From a bacterium 1XD42-54 (GTDB lineage: Bacteria > Bacillota > Clostridia > Lachnospirales > Lachnospiraceae), in assembly GCA_003612585.1 (NCBI GenBank), contig RAZH01000001.1, forward strand, positions 62,001 through 126,000: a DNA stretch of 64,000 nt, read 5' to 3'. The notes beneath the pieces are model-generated. The model was not told where the DNA came from, made no database searches, and saw only the letters and a list, made by a program, of their open reading frames with translations. Positions 26,606 through 35,697 of the stretch are shown here, one piece after another (the first letter of the stretch is position 1; each line of letters opens with the position of its first letter). The translations under genes and the position numbers were made by a program.

Positions 26606-28440
26606 AAGGCAACACTGTGTTCCAACTCTGTCAAATACTCCTCAAATACATCAAGCGCTGCATGCACCGGCTGCGAAGTTGCCATATCAACACCACAGAT
26701 TCTTAAAAGATCAATCGGGTCCATGGAGCTGCCGCCACTCAGGAACTTTTTGTACTTCTCTACAATACCTGGTTCTCCTCTCAGAATCTTGCTGCTGATG
26801 GCAATCGCTGCCGCAAACCCGGTCGCGTACTGATATACATAAAATGGCGTATAAAAATGAGGAATACGCGCCCACTCATACGCAATTTGCGGATCTGAAA
26901 TCATAGCATCACCGAAATACTTTTTATTTAAGTTCAAATAAATCTCACAGATCTGCTCTGCCGTCAGGACGCCGCCCTCTGACACAATGCCATGCGTCAT
27001 CATCTCAAATTCTGCAAACATCGTCTGGCGGTACATCGTGGATTTAAACTGTTCCAGAAAATGATTAATCAGATATCTGCGCTCACCGGCATCGTCAGAC
27101 CGTTTCAGCAGATCATGGATGAGCAGAGCTTCGTTGCACGTAGAAGCCACCTCTGCCACAAAAATCCGATACCCGGCATAGAGGTAGGGCTGCGCGTGGT
27201 TCGAATGCCAGGAATGCAGGGCATGCCCCATCTCGTGCGCCAGAGTAAAAACATTGTCCAGATTCTCACGATAATTCAAAAGCACGTACGGATGTGAGCC
27301 ATAACTCCCCCAGGAATACGCACCGGTACGTTTGCCACGGTTTTCATACACATCAATCCAGCGATGGTCAAAACCTTCCTGCAAAAGCGCCAGATATGCT
27401 TCTCCGAGAGGTGCCAGGCCCTGTTTAACCATGCGCTTTGCATCCTCAAAAGAATACGGCTTTTCCGGACACTTTACCAGCGGTACATACACATCGTACA
27501 TGTGAAGTTCCTCAACACCCAGCAGTTTTTTGCGCAACCTGACATAACGGTGCAAAAGCGGAAGGCGCTCATTCATGGCCTGAATCAGATTTTTGTAAAC
27601 TGATACCGGAATTGCAGTCTCATCCAGCGCTGCCTCCATAGCCCCCGTATAATGATGTTCTTTTGCGAAAAAATCCGCCTGCTTCAGATTGGCATAGTAC
27701 AGTGCCCCTATGCTGTTGATAAACTGTCCGTATACGGAATACAGTGTTTCAAATGCATGTCTGCGCAGAACTCTGTCCTGGCTCTGCTCATATGCCACGA
27801 AATTCCCCACCGTAAGGGGCAGTTTTTTTCCCTCTCCATCTTCCACTTCCGGAAAACGAATGTCCGCATTTTGAAACATCGCATACACATTTGACGGAGC
27901 CTCTCCAAGCTCCGAAGCACGCGCCAGCATCGCTTCTTCTTGTACCCCCTGCACATGCTCCCGTTTTCTTGTAATCTGCCCGATAAAGCGGCGGTAAAAT
28001 TCCAGATTCCGGCACAAAGTGCCATCTTTTTGTATATACTCCGGATTCTCAGCAAAATATGCATCCATCCTGTCCTGCAAAATTGCGAGCAGCTCGGGTT
28101 CCAGCCATGACACTGCCTGCATCAGATTTGCCCCCGCAACCTGCATTTCCCCGCTCATCTTCTGATATTTTGCATTCGTCGTATCCTGATGATATCTCTG
28201 ATTGGCGTAAACATGCAGCGCTTCAAAGACCTCCATCGCCTGCTCATACAGACAGAGCGCCTGCAAAAGCTGCTCCGCTCCTGCCTCCAGCGTCCCCTGC
28301 AAGGAAGTAAGCTCCTGTGTCATTTTTTCGAGACGTTCTTTTGCTTCCTGATACGCCTCATCTGTCGTATAAAGATCTGTCAAATCCCAGGTATCTTCTG
28401 TTCTTTGCTGTTCTCTTGTAATAACGTCCTTCTGTTTCAT
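26602..28440 (-). CDS. pepF: oligoendopeptidase F (M3B family)
   Basis: 612 residues from the ATG at 28440, preceded by AGAGGAG and overlapping the ibrB stop by 4 bases (ATGA). The zinc-binding HEMGH is at residues 402-406, with the third ligand in AEVASTCNEALL downstream, as in M3 metallopeptidases. The N-terminal oligoendopeptidase F helical domain (TWDLTDLYTTDEAYQEA) is complete. PepF cleaves peptides of roughly 7-17 residues in the cytoplasm. Being translationally coupled to an IbrA/IbrB-like pair is not a usual context. It converges on degV with overlapping stop codons and no terminator between. Confidence 0.95.
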   Translation of the reverse strand: MKQKDVITREQQRTEDTWDLTDLYTTDEAYQEAKERLEKMTQELTSLQGTLEAGAEQLLQALCLYEQAMEVFEALHVYANQRYHQDTTNAKYQKMSGEMQVAGANLMQAVSWLEPELLAILQDRMDAYFAENPEYIQKDGTLCRNLEFYRRFIGQITRKREHVQGVQEEAMLARASELGEAPSNVYAMFQNADIRFPEVEDGEGKKLPLTVGNFVAYEQSQDRVLRRHAFETLYSVYGQFINSIGALYYANLKQADFFAKEHHYTGAMEAALDETAIPVSVYKNLIQAMNERLPLLHRYVRLRKKLLGVEELHMYDVYVPLVKCPEKPYSFEDAKRMVKQGLAPLGEAYLALLQEGFDHRWIDVYENRGKRTGAYSWGSYGSHPYVLLNYRENLDNVFTLAHEMGHALHSWHSNHAQPYLYAGYRIFVAEVASTCNEALLIHDLLKRSDDAGERRYLINHFLEQFKSTMYRQTMFAEFEMMTHGIVSEGGVLTAEQICEIYLNLNKKYFGDAMISDPQIAYEWARIPHFYTPFYVYQYATGFAAAIAISSKILRGEPGIVEKYKKFLSGGSSMDPIDLLRICGVDMATSQPVHAALDVFEEYLTELEHSVAF

Positions 28441-28979
28441 GTTGGCATCTCCTCTTTTTCCAGGTCTTCGACCGGTCTCCATGCCTTCCCAAATCCGACA
28501 TCTTTAAACAGCGCCACCAGACCTGTAATCTGTTTAAGCCTTAAAATCTCATCCGTGTCCATTCCGAGATGCTTGGAAATCCACGCATCCGATCGGCCCA
28601 GCTCATGCAGCTCCTTGACAATATTACTCATCAGATCCACATTGTGACTGCCGCGCGCACGATTGTGACGGATGGTACTGGCCATTCTGCGGTCCAGGGG
28701 CTTGTCGATCACAGAGACCGGCAGCAGGCCCTGTTCCCGCTCATAAATATCCTGATGTTCCAGCATAATCCGGTATCGGTGAAATCCATCCACAATCACG
28801 TAGCAATCCTCATCCCGATTGTGATAGCAGACGATTGGCATGGTATATCCGTCAATGCGAATGCTCTCATACAGCAGCTTCATCTCGGGCGGCGCTACCG
28901 CATTCGGATTATACGTATTCGGTTTGATCTTCTCGATCGGAACCGCTACAACATTGTATACCGGGCTTTTATACTCCAT
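28437..28979 (-). CDS. ParB/Srx-fold protein, IbrB-like
   Basis: 180 residues from ATG at 28979, chosen for the GGAGGAG 7 bases upstream. The ParB/sulfiredoxin-type nuclease fold is recognised by VPIEKIKPNTYNPN, SIRIDGYTMPIVCY, CYVIVDGFHRYRIM and then HNRARGSHN. In E. coli IbrB, a ParB-like protein, is encoded with IbrA and activates expression of prophage-borne genes. The 11-base overlap with the upstream PAPS-reductase-like gene copies that arrangement. The C-terminal third (LGMDTDEILRLKQITGL) resembles a helix-turn-helix. DNA binding is likely but its target is unknown. Confidence 0.8.
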   Translation of the reverse strand: MEYKSPVYNVVAVPIEKIKPNTYNPNAVAPPEMKLLYESIRIDGYTMPIVCYHNRDEDCYVIVDGFHRYRIMLEHQDIYEREQGLLPVSVIDKPLDRRMASTIRHNRARGSHNVDLMSNIVKELHELGRSDAWISKHLGMDTDEILRLKQITGLVALFKDVGFGKAWRPVEDLEKEEMPT

Positions 28980-30300
28980 GCTCCATCTCCTCCACGCTTT
29001 TGTACTCTTTTCGGATATAATCAATCCTTCTTTGCTGTTCCCGATCCATGCCAAATCCCATGAACCGGCAGATATGGTCGTTTTTCAAAATACAGTAACA
29101 CATTCTTTTCCAGCTCGGAATGTCTTTACTGGACTTAATATCATCGGTATCGTCCGGAATTTTCCCCCTGAATATCACACGTGATTTTTTGTTCAGCGTA
29201 TAGTTTGAGACACCGTTTCTCTGGATATTGTAGCCTCGCTCTTCCAGTTCCTTTATGGTATCTTCATCCAACCCGCCTCCCGTCTCGTGCCAGAACCGAA
29301 TGGAAGTGTTAAACTTTTTGACATAGTTGTTCCGCAACCTTGCCGGAAGTGTATCCAGCAGAAAAACCGTATACTCCTTCCAGGTGTACCCTTCCGGCAG
29401 CGTAATATTCCGATAGCCCATGGCCTTTGTTTTTCCATAGATACTTGCAAAATTAGCGCCCTTGACACGACCGACCAGCTTTACCCATATTTTGGGGTCA
29501 ATCACCCGGTACAAATTCAGCGAATCCCTCGAATAATCATTAAACGGGGAAGCCACACGCATCTGAGAGACTTTCAGCCCTGCCATATAGTATAGGTCGT
29601 ACAGCCGGTTATAATCATATCCAAACACATAATTTGCATGCCAGATATCGTTTGCAGACCAGTCGTACAGCGGCGAAGCACACCAGACATCCTTAAACTG
29701 CCGGCTGATCCAGCACTGATCTTTGTATCCGTACTTTTTGTTTACAAAACCACTGTAACGCTGCAAAGACTCATCGGCCCGCATTCCCAGCAGGCATACT
29801 GTCTTTTTCCCTCCATGTGCCAAACGGTACCATCGCCCAAATTGCTTTGCCAGATCTTCCTGATGCATTTTATAATGGTAAGTCGTAATTGGATTATTTT
29901 CCAGCCGAATCACATAATCTTTATCCGGCATAGGCCGCACCCAGGCATCCTTTTTCTTATCGTCCCAGGGATACCAGTACATCTCATAACTCCCCAACGC
30001 GGTCCGCGTCGCCATGGGCAGACATACCCAGTAAAGCTCTGCCTCCTTCTTAATCCGTTCCATCGTCCGCTCGACATACTCTGTAGTTACAGAATACTGC
30101 GCTTCAAAATCCTGATGAAACACGCCAACTACTTTTTCCGGATAGTGCCTTCGGCGGTAATCAAGCATCAGATTCAAAAGTAAACCGCTGTCCTTTCCAC
30201 CGGAAAATGACACGTACACATTGTCAAACTCTTCGAAAATAAATCGAAACCGTTCATGCAAGGCCTCATATACATTCTGCTCCGAATACTGTCTTTTCAT
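28969..30300 (-). CDS. PAPS reductase-like adenylyltransferase-fold protein, IbrA/DUF3440-like
   Basis: 443 residues from ATG at 30300, where the family consensus start (MKRQYSEQNVYEAL) lies; an ATG at 30351 is possible but has no ribosome site. The PP-loop SFSGGKDSG is at residues 31-39, typical of PAPS reductase/adenine nucleotide alpha hydrolases. A DUF3440-type C-terminal region follows (WHETGGG, YCILKNDH). Such proteins occur with ParB-like partners as IbrA/IbrB, and related PP-loop proteins act in DNA phosphorothioation (DndC). There are no dnd genes here. No Cys-Gly catalytic tail of true PAPS reductases was seen. Reaction unknown. Confidence 0.82.
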   Translation of the reverse strand: MKRQYSEQNVYEALHERFRFIFEEFDNVYVSFSGGKDSGLLLNLMLDYRRRHYPEKVVGVFHQDFEAQYSVTTEYVERTMERIKKEAELYWVCLPMATRTALGSYEMYWYPWDDKKKDAWVRPMPDKDYVIRLENNPITTYHYKMHQEDLAKQFGRWYRLAHGGKKTVCLLGMRADESLQRYSGFVNKKYGYKDQCWISRQFKDVWCASPLYDWSANDIWHANYVFGYDYNRLYDLYYMAGLKVSQMRVASPFNDYSRDSLNLYRVIDPKIWVKLVGRVKGANFASIYGKTKAMGYRNITLPEGYTWKEYTVFLLDTLPARLRNNYVKKFNTSIRFWHETGGGLDEDTIKELEERGYNIQRNGVSNYTLNKKSRVIFRGKIPDDTDDIKSSKDIPSWKRMCYCILKNDHICRFMGFGMDREQQRRIDYIRKEYKSVEEMEHGV

Positions 30301-30362
30301 AAAAATCCCGTCTCTTTCGTACCTGAGCGAAACAAAATCCGCCATTCTCATTTGTATATTGG

Positions 30363-30394
30363 ATTATATTACCAGATTTTACCAATTTTTACAA
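30363..30394 (-). promoter_or_regulatory. promoter of the ibrA-ibrB-pepF operon
   Basis: On the minus strand TTGTAA (30394-30389), 17 bases, TAATAT (30371-30366), with an overlapping TATAAT at 30368-30363. The direct repeat TTGGTAAAATCTGGTAA fills the spacer. Confidence 0.55.
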
Positions 30395-30433
30395 GGAACG
30401 CAAAAAGCAGTTTTAAACAAGTTTTTTATACAC

Positions 30434-30482
30434 CAAAAGCTCCTGGCATGCACGGTCGAGGTCGACCATACAAGCCAGGAGC
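30434..30482 (-). terminator. terminator of the nucleoside importer operon
   Basis: GCTCCTGGC and GCCAGGAGC form a 9-bp stem, with a second inner stem GGTCGA/TCGACC above an internal loop. TTTTGG follows on the minus strand. It lies about 50 bases past the last permease stop. Confidence 0.75.
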
Positions 30483-30529
30483 CCTAATATTTTATTTCTA
30501 TTTTTTTATGTTCTCTTATATTTTGTCTT

Positions 30530-31528
30530 TTACCGTTCTTCTCTGAAATACGATTGTCCAAGCGAAAACGGCGGCTGATTCTCCCGCTTATTGCGCATGC
30601 TCGTAAGAACAAGCACCACCAGCGTAACAATATACGGGATCATCTTGTAGATCTCCTGAAGCTCCATATGTTCCATTCCGGTTGGAATATACAGATACAG
30701 GATATACAGTCCTCCAAAAAAGATCGAGGAGAAAATTCCCACTACTGGACGCCAGATCGTAAAGATAACCAGCGCAATCGCCAGCCAGCCACGGTCGCCG
30801 AATGCATCGTTTGACCAGACGCCGCACGCGTAATCCATGACATAATACAGACCGCCCAGACCTGCGATCATACAGCCAATGCAGGTAGATGCATATTTAT
30901 ACTTTGTTACGTTGATTCCCGCCGCATCCGCCGTACCCGGATTCTCGCCGACTCCCCGCAGGTGCAGGCCGACACGCGTGTGATTCAGCACATAAGCGCA
31001 TACGATTGCAATGAGGATCGCCACATAAGCCAGAAATCCATAGGACAGAAAAATTTTCCCAAACCATCCCATTTCCCCTGCAAACGGAAGAGATTTGCTG
31101 AAATAATTGCTGGTCGCCGAAAGAGCGATTGACGGTACATCGCTGCCCGACAATTTAATCAGAGAACCTCCAAAAAAGTTTCCAAACCCAACGCCGAACG
31201 TCGTCATGGCAAGGCCTGTCACATTCTGGTTTGCCCGCAGTGTAACAGTCAGGAAACAGTACAGAAGCCCCATGCAAAGAGACGCGAACAGGCAGCATAC
31301 AATCGGTATCAAAAGCGCCAGAAATCCATTCATGTCCGCCGGATCAGCCAGGGACTGCTCATAGAAAAAGGAACCGATTACACCGCCGATGGCGCCCACA
31401 TACATTACGCCCGGGATTCCCAGGTTCAGATTGCCGGATTTTTCGGTCAGAATTTCCCCGGTACTTCCAAACAAAAGCGGAATCCCCTGCACCACTGCTC
31501 TCGGTATAAATGCCACAAGATTAATCAT
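30530..31528 (-). CDS. nucleoside ABC transporter permease (YufQ/NupQ-like)
   Basis: A 332-residue branched-chain-type (BPD_transp_2) permease with about eight to ten membrane segments. Recognisable features are the amphipathic GSTGEILTEKSGNLNLGIPGVM near residue 20-45 and the coupling loop GENPGTADAAGINVTKYKY around residue 210 that contacts the ATPase. It pairs with the neighbouring permease to form the transmembrane channel of a BMP-type nucleoside importer. Its ATG overlaps the preceding permease stop by 8 bases. Last gene of the operon. Confidence 0.9.
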   Translation of the reverse strand: MINLVAFIPRAVVQGIPLLFGSTGEILTEKSGNLNLGIPGVMYVGAIGGVIGSFFYEQSLADPADMNGFLALLIPIVCCLFASLCMGLLYCFLTVTLRANQNVTGLAMTTFGVGFGNFFGGSLIKLSGSDVPSIALSATSNYFSKSLPFAGEMGWFGKIFLSYGFLAYVAILIAIVCAYVLNHTRVGLHLRGVGENPGTADAAGINVTKYKYASTCIGCMIAGLGGLYYVMDYACGVWSNDAFGDRGWLAIALVIFTIWRPVVGIFSSIFFGGLYILYLYIPTGMEHMELQEIYKMIPYIVTLVVLVLTSMRNKRENQPPFSLGQSYFREER

Positions 31529-32642
31529 CTGCCTTCACACTCCCTTCCAGCTTCTTACGGAAATGAATCTTATATGCAATAAAAAACTCACATCCAATGA
31601 TAAAGAATAAAATAATGCCTGTCAGAATATCTGAAAATGACTGGTTCAGGCCAAAGCTTGTCGAAATTTCACTGGCCCCCCTGTTCAGGAAAATAATCAG
31701 GAAACTGGTGAGAATCATCGTAAACGGATTGAATTTTGCCATCCAGGAAACCATAACAGCCGTAAAGCCCTGTCCATTTGCCACAGTAGTTGTGACAGTG
31801 TGGTTGATTCCACCAACCAAAAGCAGGCCGACCAGACCGCAGATTGCTCCGGATAACAGCATGGTACGCATAATGATCCGCTCCACCTTAATTCCGACGT
31901 AACGCGCCGTGCGTTCGCTCTCCCCAACCACCGAAATTTCATAGCCCTGTTTGCTGTAATTCAGATAAACATACATCAGAACCGTGACTACAAGTGCAAC
32001 AATAATGCTGAGCAGATATTTAGAACCAGCCACCTCCGGCAGCCAGCCGATATTCGTCTTCTGGTTGATAATTCCGATCTTTCCCGAGCCCTTCGGCATT
32101 TCCCAAACAATCGTATAAAAAGCCACCAGCTGCGTCGCAATATAGTTCATCATCAGCGTGGAAAGCGTTTCATTTGTATTCCACTTTGCTTTAAAAAATG
32201 CCGGAATCAGGCCCCAGATTGCTCCGGCTCCCAGGCTGCACACAACCATCAGAGCAATCACCGCCGCATGCGGTACCTTACCTGCCAGACAGATCATACA
32301 CGCTGCGGCCGCCAGACCTCCGACCAGCACCTGGCCTTCCCCTCCGATATTCCAGAAGCGCATGCGAAACGCCGGCGTCAGAGCAAGTGCAATCAACAAC
32401 AGAATGGCCACATTTTGAAATGTAATCCACGTCTTACGCACAGTTCCGAACGCACCTACAAAAATAGACGTGTACACCTGAATCGGATTGATACCAGTGA
32501 GCACTGTCGTCACCACAGCACAGACCACCAGGGCTGCCACAATAGCCAGCAGGCGAATCCCCAGTGATTTCTGCCACGATATTGCATCACGTTTTACGAT
32601 ATGGAACAACGGATCTCTGTGTTTATTTTTCATGGCCTGCAC
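31521..32642 (-). CDS. nucleoside ABC transporter permease (YufP/NupP-like)
   Basis: 373 residues, the larger permease of the pair. It starts with a cytoplasmic stretch (HIVKRDAISWQKSLGIRL), then about ten membrane segments. The conserved RFWNIGGEGQVLVGGLAAA lies around residue 95-113 and the ATPase-coupling loop VVGESERTARYVGIKVERII around residue 236. BPD_transp_2 permeases of this order follow the BMP protein and ATPase genes in guanosine/inosine importers. It overlaps the ATPase gene by 20 bases. Confidence 0.9.
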   Translation of the reverse strand: MQAMKNKHRDPLFHIVKRDAISWQKSLGIRLLAIVAALVVCAVVTTVLTGINPIQVYTSIFVGAFGTVRKTWITFQNVAILLLIALALTPAFRMRFWNIGGEGQVLVGGLAAAACMICLAGKVPHAAVIALMVVCSLGAGAIWGLIPAFFKAKWNTNETLSTLMMNYIATQLVAFYTIVWEMPKGSGKIGIINQKTNIGWLPEVAGSKYLLSIIVALVVTVLMYVYLNYSKQGYEISVVGESERTARYVGIKVERIIMRTMLLSGAICGLVGLLLVGGINHTVTTTVANGQGFTAVMVSWMAKFNPFTMILTSFLIIFLNRGASEISTSFGLNQSFSDILTGIILFFIIGCEFFIAYKIHFRKKLEGSVKADD

Positions 32643-34155
32643 CTCCCACGCGCGTCATCATCATTCCGACCGTATTTTTATCGGTTGTCCTGCCATCTAC
32701 AATCCCGCTGACCTGACCGCCGCAAAGAACCAGAATCCGGTCACAGAGTTCCAGAAGTACATCCAGATCCTCGCCGACGAAAATCACTGCTACACCTTTT
32801 TCCTTCTGCGCATTGATCAGATTGTAAATCGTATACGAAGAATTAATATCCAGACCGCGCACCGCGTACGCTGTCATCAGAACCGTCGGTGAAGACGAAA
32901 TTTCACGGCCTACCAGCACTTTCTGTACATTTCCTCCGGACAGCCTCCTGACCGGCGTGGAAATGCCAGGTGTCACAACTTCCAGTTCATCCACCACCGT
33001 CTCCGCAAGATGTCTTGGCTCCTTGCGATCTGTGAACACTGAGTGCCCTTTCCGGAACGAACGCAGCATCATATTGTCTGCAAGATCCATATCCCCGACC
33101 AATCCCATTCCGAGACGGTCTTCCGGAACAAACGAAAGCGCCACACCCATATCGAGAATCTTCTGCGGGTCTTTTCCGATCAGCTCTTCCCGCGTGCCAT
33201 CTTCCCCGATATAACAGATGCTTCCACTCTCTGTGGGCTGCAATCCAGCGATTGCTTCCAGAAGCTCTTTCTGCCCGCAGCCGGAAATCCCTGCAATACC
33301 CAGAATCTCACCGCTGTTCGCTGTAAACGAGACATCCTTCAGCTTTACGATACCGTCCTCGCTGCGCACTGTAAGTCCCTGCACCTCAAGTCTGGTGCTC
33401 GGATTCACCGGCTCCGGTCTCGTAATATTGAGCGACACTTTATGACCCACCATCATGTTCGTCATTTCAGCGGCATTCGTGTCCTTTGTCATCATATCGC
33501 CAATAAAACAGCCGCGGCGCAGAACTGCAACACGGTCTGACAGGCTCTCCACCTCATGCATCTTGTGCGTGATAATCACAATTGCCTTCCCATCGTCCCG
33601 CATGTTGCGCAGCACTGAAAACAGCTTCTCCGTCTCCTGCGGCGTAAGTACCGCCGTCGGTTCATCCAGAATCAAGATATCCGCGCCGCGATACAAAACT
33701 TTGATAATCTCCACCGTCTGTTTCTGTGATACGGACATATTGTAAACCTTCTGCTGCGGGTCCACCTCAAATCCGTATTTCTGGCATATTTCCTGAATTT
33801 TTTCGGATGCCTCTTTCAGATTCAGCTTCCCTTTCAGTCCCAGCACAATATTTTCTGCTGCAGTCAGCACATCGATCAGCTTAAAATGCTGATGCACCAT
33901 TCCAATTCCCAGCGCATAAGCATCCTTGGGCGAGCGGATTACCGTCTCATTTCCATTAATAAAAATCTGTCCCTCATCCGGAAAGTAAATACCGGAAAGC
34001 ATATTCATCAGTGTCGTTTTCCCGCTGCCGTTTTCTCCAAGCAGAGACAGGATCTCACCTTTATAAATATCCAGACAGACCTTATCGCTGGCAACTACAG
34101 AGCCAAACTTTTTGGTGATATTTTTCATTGTCACCGCAGCCGTTTTGCCTCCCAC
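32623..34155 (-). CDS. nucleoside ABC transporter ATP-binding protein, tandem domains
   Basis: 510 residues from GTG at 34155. This start is used because AAGGAGG lies 8 bases before it; a longer frame from 34224 would begin inside the terminator hairpin. Two ABC domains are present. The first has Walker A GENGSGKTT, signature MSVSQKQTVEI and Walker B ADILILDEPTAVLTP. The second has the degenerate GISGCGQKELLEAI and LSGGNVQKVLVGRE, but Walker B reads VLMTAYAVRGLDI, lacking the DEP. This matches sugar/nucleoside-type double ATPases with one weak site. It powers the two permeases encoded after it. Confidence 0.92.
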   Translation of the reverse strand: MGGKTAAVTMKNITKKFGSVVASDKVCLDIYKGEILSLLGENGSGKTTLMNMLSGIYFPDEGQIFINGNETVIRSPKDAYALGIGMVHQHFKLIDVLTAAENIVLGLKGKLNLKEASEKIQEICQKYGFEVDPQQKVYNMSVSQKQTVEIIKVLYRGADILILDEPTAVLTPQETEKLFSVLRNMRDDGKAIVIITHKMHEVESLSDRVAVLRRGCFIGDMMTKDTNAAEMTNMMVGHKVSLNITRPEPVNPSTRLEVQGLTVRSEDGIVKLKDVSFTANSGEILGIAGISGCGQKELLEAIAGLQPTESGSICYIGEDGTREELIGKDPQKILDMGVALSFVPEDRLGMGLVGDMDLADNMMLRSFRKGHSVFTDRKEPRHLAETVVDELEVVTPGISTPVRRLSGGNVQKVLVGREISSSPTVLMTAYAVRGLDINSSYTIYNLINAQKEKGVAVIFVGEDLDVLLELCDRILVLCGGQVSGIVDGRTTDKNTVGMMMTRVGGAGHEK

Positions 34156-34193
34156 CTGTTCATCCTCCTTTTTCTCTGTTTCCTGTAACGAGT

Positions 34194-34225
34194 AAAAAAT
34201 ACGGTGCAGCGAGAATCGCTGCACC
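34194..34225 (-). terminator. intercistronic terminator after the BMP gene
   Basis: GGTGCAGCG and CGCTGCACC form a perfect 9-bp stem with a 5-base loop (34203-34225), and on the minus strand TATTTTTT follows. Placed between the binding protein gene and the ATPase gene, it would let only part of the transcription through and keep the binding protein in excess. Confidence 0.8.
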
Positions 34226-34248
34226 GCTGTATGCGTATTCTTCTCAGA

Positions 34249-35442
34249 TTAGAATGCAGTATCCAGAAGTGTAATACCATCGATCTGAAGATCAAAGTAC
34301 GGAGCGGAACGCAGTCCTTCTCCAGACTCATTAAAGTAACCGTCTACGATTACTTCGTGATCCTTCTCATATTCAGGATCTGTATCAACATCTGCCATAT
34401 AGCTCTCAAGCTTCTCGCCCTCTACAGTAAAGGTTGCTGTATCAAACACATGAAGGTTTCCTGCTACCAGCTCTTCAGAAGCCGCTGCAACAGCCTCCTC
34501 TGTACCCTCTGCGATTGCACTGCCGAACTCAGTCAGAACAACAGAACCTGTGGAGATATCTCCTGTCCAGTCTGCTGCGATTGCTTCGCCGCTTGCCACA
34601 CAACCCATTGCATACTCAAAGTACGGCTCCCAGTTGATTCTGGAAGATACGATGAAGGTATTCGGGCAGGCGCTTGCTGTACTTCCGTTGTAGGAAACAT
34701 TCGGCACACCGGCAGTTTCACATGCAGTCGGAGCACCCATAGAATCCGCATGCTGGCTGATCAAAACACAACCGTCCTCGATCAGTTTGTTTGCGCCTTC
34801 TTTTTCAGCCGTCTCATCATACCAAGAACCTGTAAAGGTTACTTCCATCGTAACGCTCGGGCAAACAGAACGTGCGCCAAGGAAGAAAGAAGTATAACCG
34901 GAAATTACCTCTGCGTATGTATAAGCGCCAATATATCCCATCTTAGCCTGATCTTCCGTAATCTCACCGTTTGCGATCATCTCGTTCAGCTTCAGACCAG
35001 CTGCAATACCAGCCAGGTAACGGCCCTCGTAAATAGATGCAAACGCATTATGGAAATTGTCAAGCTCTTCCGTATGTGCCTTTGTACCAGTTGCATGGCA
35101 GAACTGAACATCCGGGAACTCTCTTGCTGCCTCAATCATATAGTCCTCATGACCAAAGCTGTCTGCAAATACGAAATTGCAGCCTGCATCAGCCAGCTCA
35201 CACGCTGCTTCGTAGCACTCCTGTCCCTCCGGGATACCAGTCTTCATGACAGCCTCAATGCCCATCTTTTCACATGCTTCCTTTGCAGCATTGATAAAGT
35301 TCAGGTCATAGGTGGAATTCTCGTCATGCAGAAAAATAAAGCCTGCTTTTACTGTCTCTTCCGCACTGCTGGCAAAGCTTGTGAACATGCCAAAGGTAAG
35401 AATCATAGCAACTGCCAGAAACAACTTAACACTTTTTTTCAT
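34249..35442 (-). CDS. BMP family nucleoside-binding protein
   Basis: 397 residues from ATG at 35442, with AGGAG 7 bases upstream. A signal peptide (MKKSVKLFLAVAMILTFGMF, then ASSA-EE) is present, but the lipobox cysteine usual in Gram-positive BMP lipoproteins is absent. The periplasmic-binding fold follows: KAGFIFLHDENSTYDLNFINA, FADSFGHEDYM, GYIGAYTYAEVISGYTSFFLGA and DWTGDISTG. This is the BMP/PnrA group that binds purine nucleosides. It is first in the importer operon and sits under a purine riboswitch, supporting guanosine/inosine-type uptake. Specific ligand is inferred. Confidence 0.92.
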   Translation of the reverse strand: MKKSVKLFLAVAMILTFGMFTSFASSAEETVKAGFIFLHDENSTYDLNFINAAKEACEKMGIEAVMKTGIPEGQECYEAACELADAGCNFVFADSFGHEDYMIEAAREFPDVQFCHATGTKAHTEELDNFHNAFASIYEGRYLAGIAAGLKLNEMIANGEITEDQAKMGYIGAYTYAEVISGYTSFFLGARSVCPSVTMEVTFTGSWYDETAEKEGANKLIEDGCVLISQHADSMGAPTACETAGVPNVSYNGSTASACPNTFIVSSRINWEPYFEYAMGCVASGEAIAADWTGDISTGSVVLTEFGSAIAEGTEEAVAAASEELVAGNLHVFDTATFTVEGEKLESYMADVDTDPEYEKDHEVIVDGYFNESGEGLRSAPYFDLQIDGITLLDTAF

Positions 35443-35564
35443 TTCTCTTCTCCTTTTTTGATGAAATGTTAGTGAAATACCAGTGGTGTCAGCCTCAAAA
35501 TGCGGCACGGACAAAAGATGTGATCCTAAATAATATCCGGAGCTAAAAAAGCACCGAAAGTTAT

Positions 35565-35595
35565 AAAAAGCAGATATACAATACCGTATATCTGC
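35565..35595 (-). terminator. riboswitch expression-platform terminator
   Basis: GCAGATATAC (35595-35586 on the minus strand) and GTATATCTGC form a perfect 10-bp stem with a 6-base loop, followed by TTTTTATAAC. It lies just after the purine aptamer and about 120 bases before the BMP start, so ligand binding would stop transcription here. Confidence 0.85.
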
Positions 35596-35611
35596 AGACG
35601 CTCTTTGCATA

Positions 35612-35683
35612 CACCCAATAGTCGCAACTGAACGGCGTGCGGTAGAAACATCTGAACCATCTTTCCAGACCTATATCGGATAA
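35612..35683 (-). promoter_or_regulatory. purine (guanine-class) riboswitch
   Basis: On the minus strand the aptamer reads P1 CCGATA, then P2 TCTGGA with loop AAGATGG and arm TTCAGA, then the junction GTTTCTACC, P3 with loop CCGTTCA, and GACTATTGGGTG. P1 CCGATA pairs with TATTGG. The junction GTTTCTACC and the 3' GACTAT match the xpt guanine aptamer, and the loops fit the kissing L2/L3. The discriminating base before the closing P1 is C (GAC-TAT), so guanine or a guanine-like ligand is expected, not adenine. It controls the nucleoside importer. Confidence 0.87.
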
Positions 35684-35697
35684 CACTACGTATTTAA

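Noticed and set aside
28969-30300. DNA phosphorothioation (Dnd) system
   Set aside because: The PP-loop protein is alone with a ParB-fold protein; dndB, D and E partners are absent, and the C-terminal region resembles DUF3440 instead.
34204-35472. 422-codon plus-strand frame
   Set aside because: Antisense to the BMP gene; starts inside the intercistronic terminator; no start signals.
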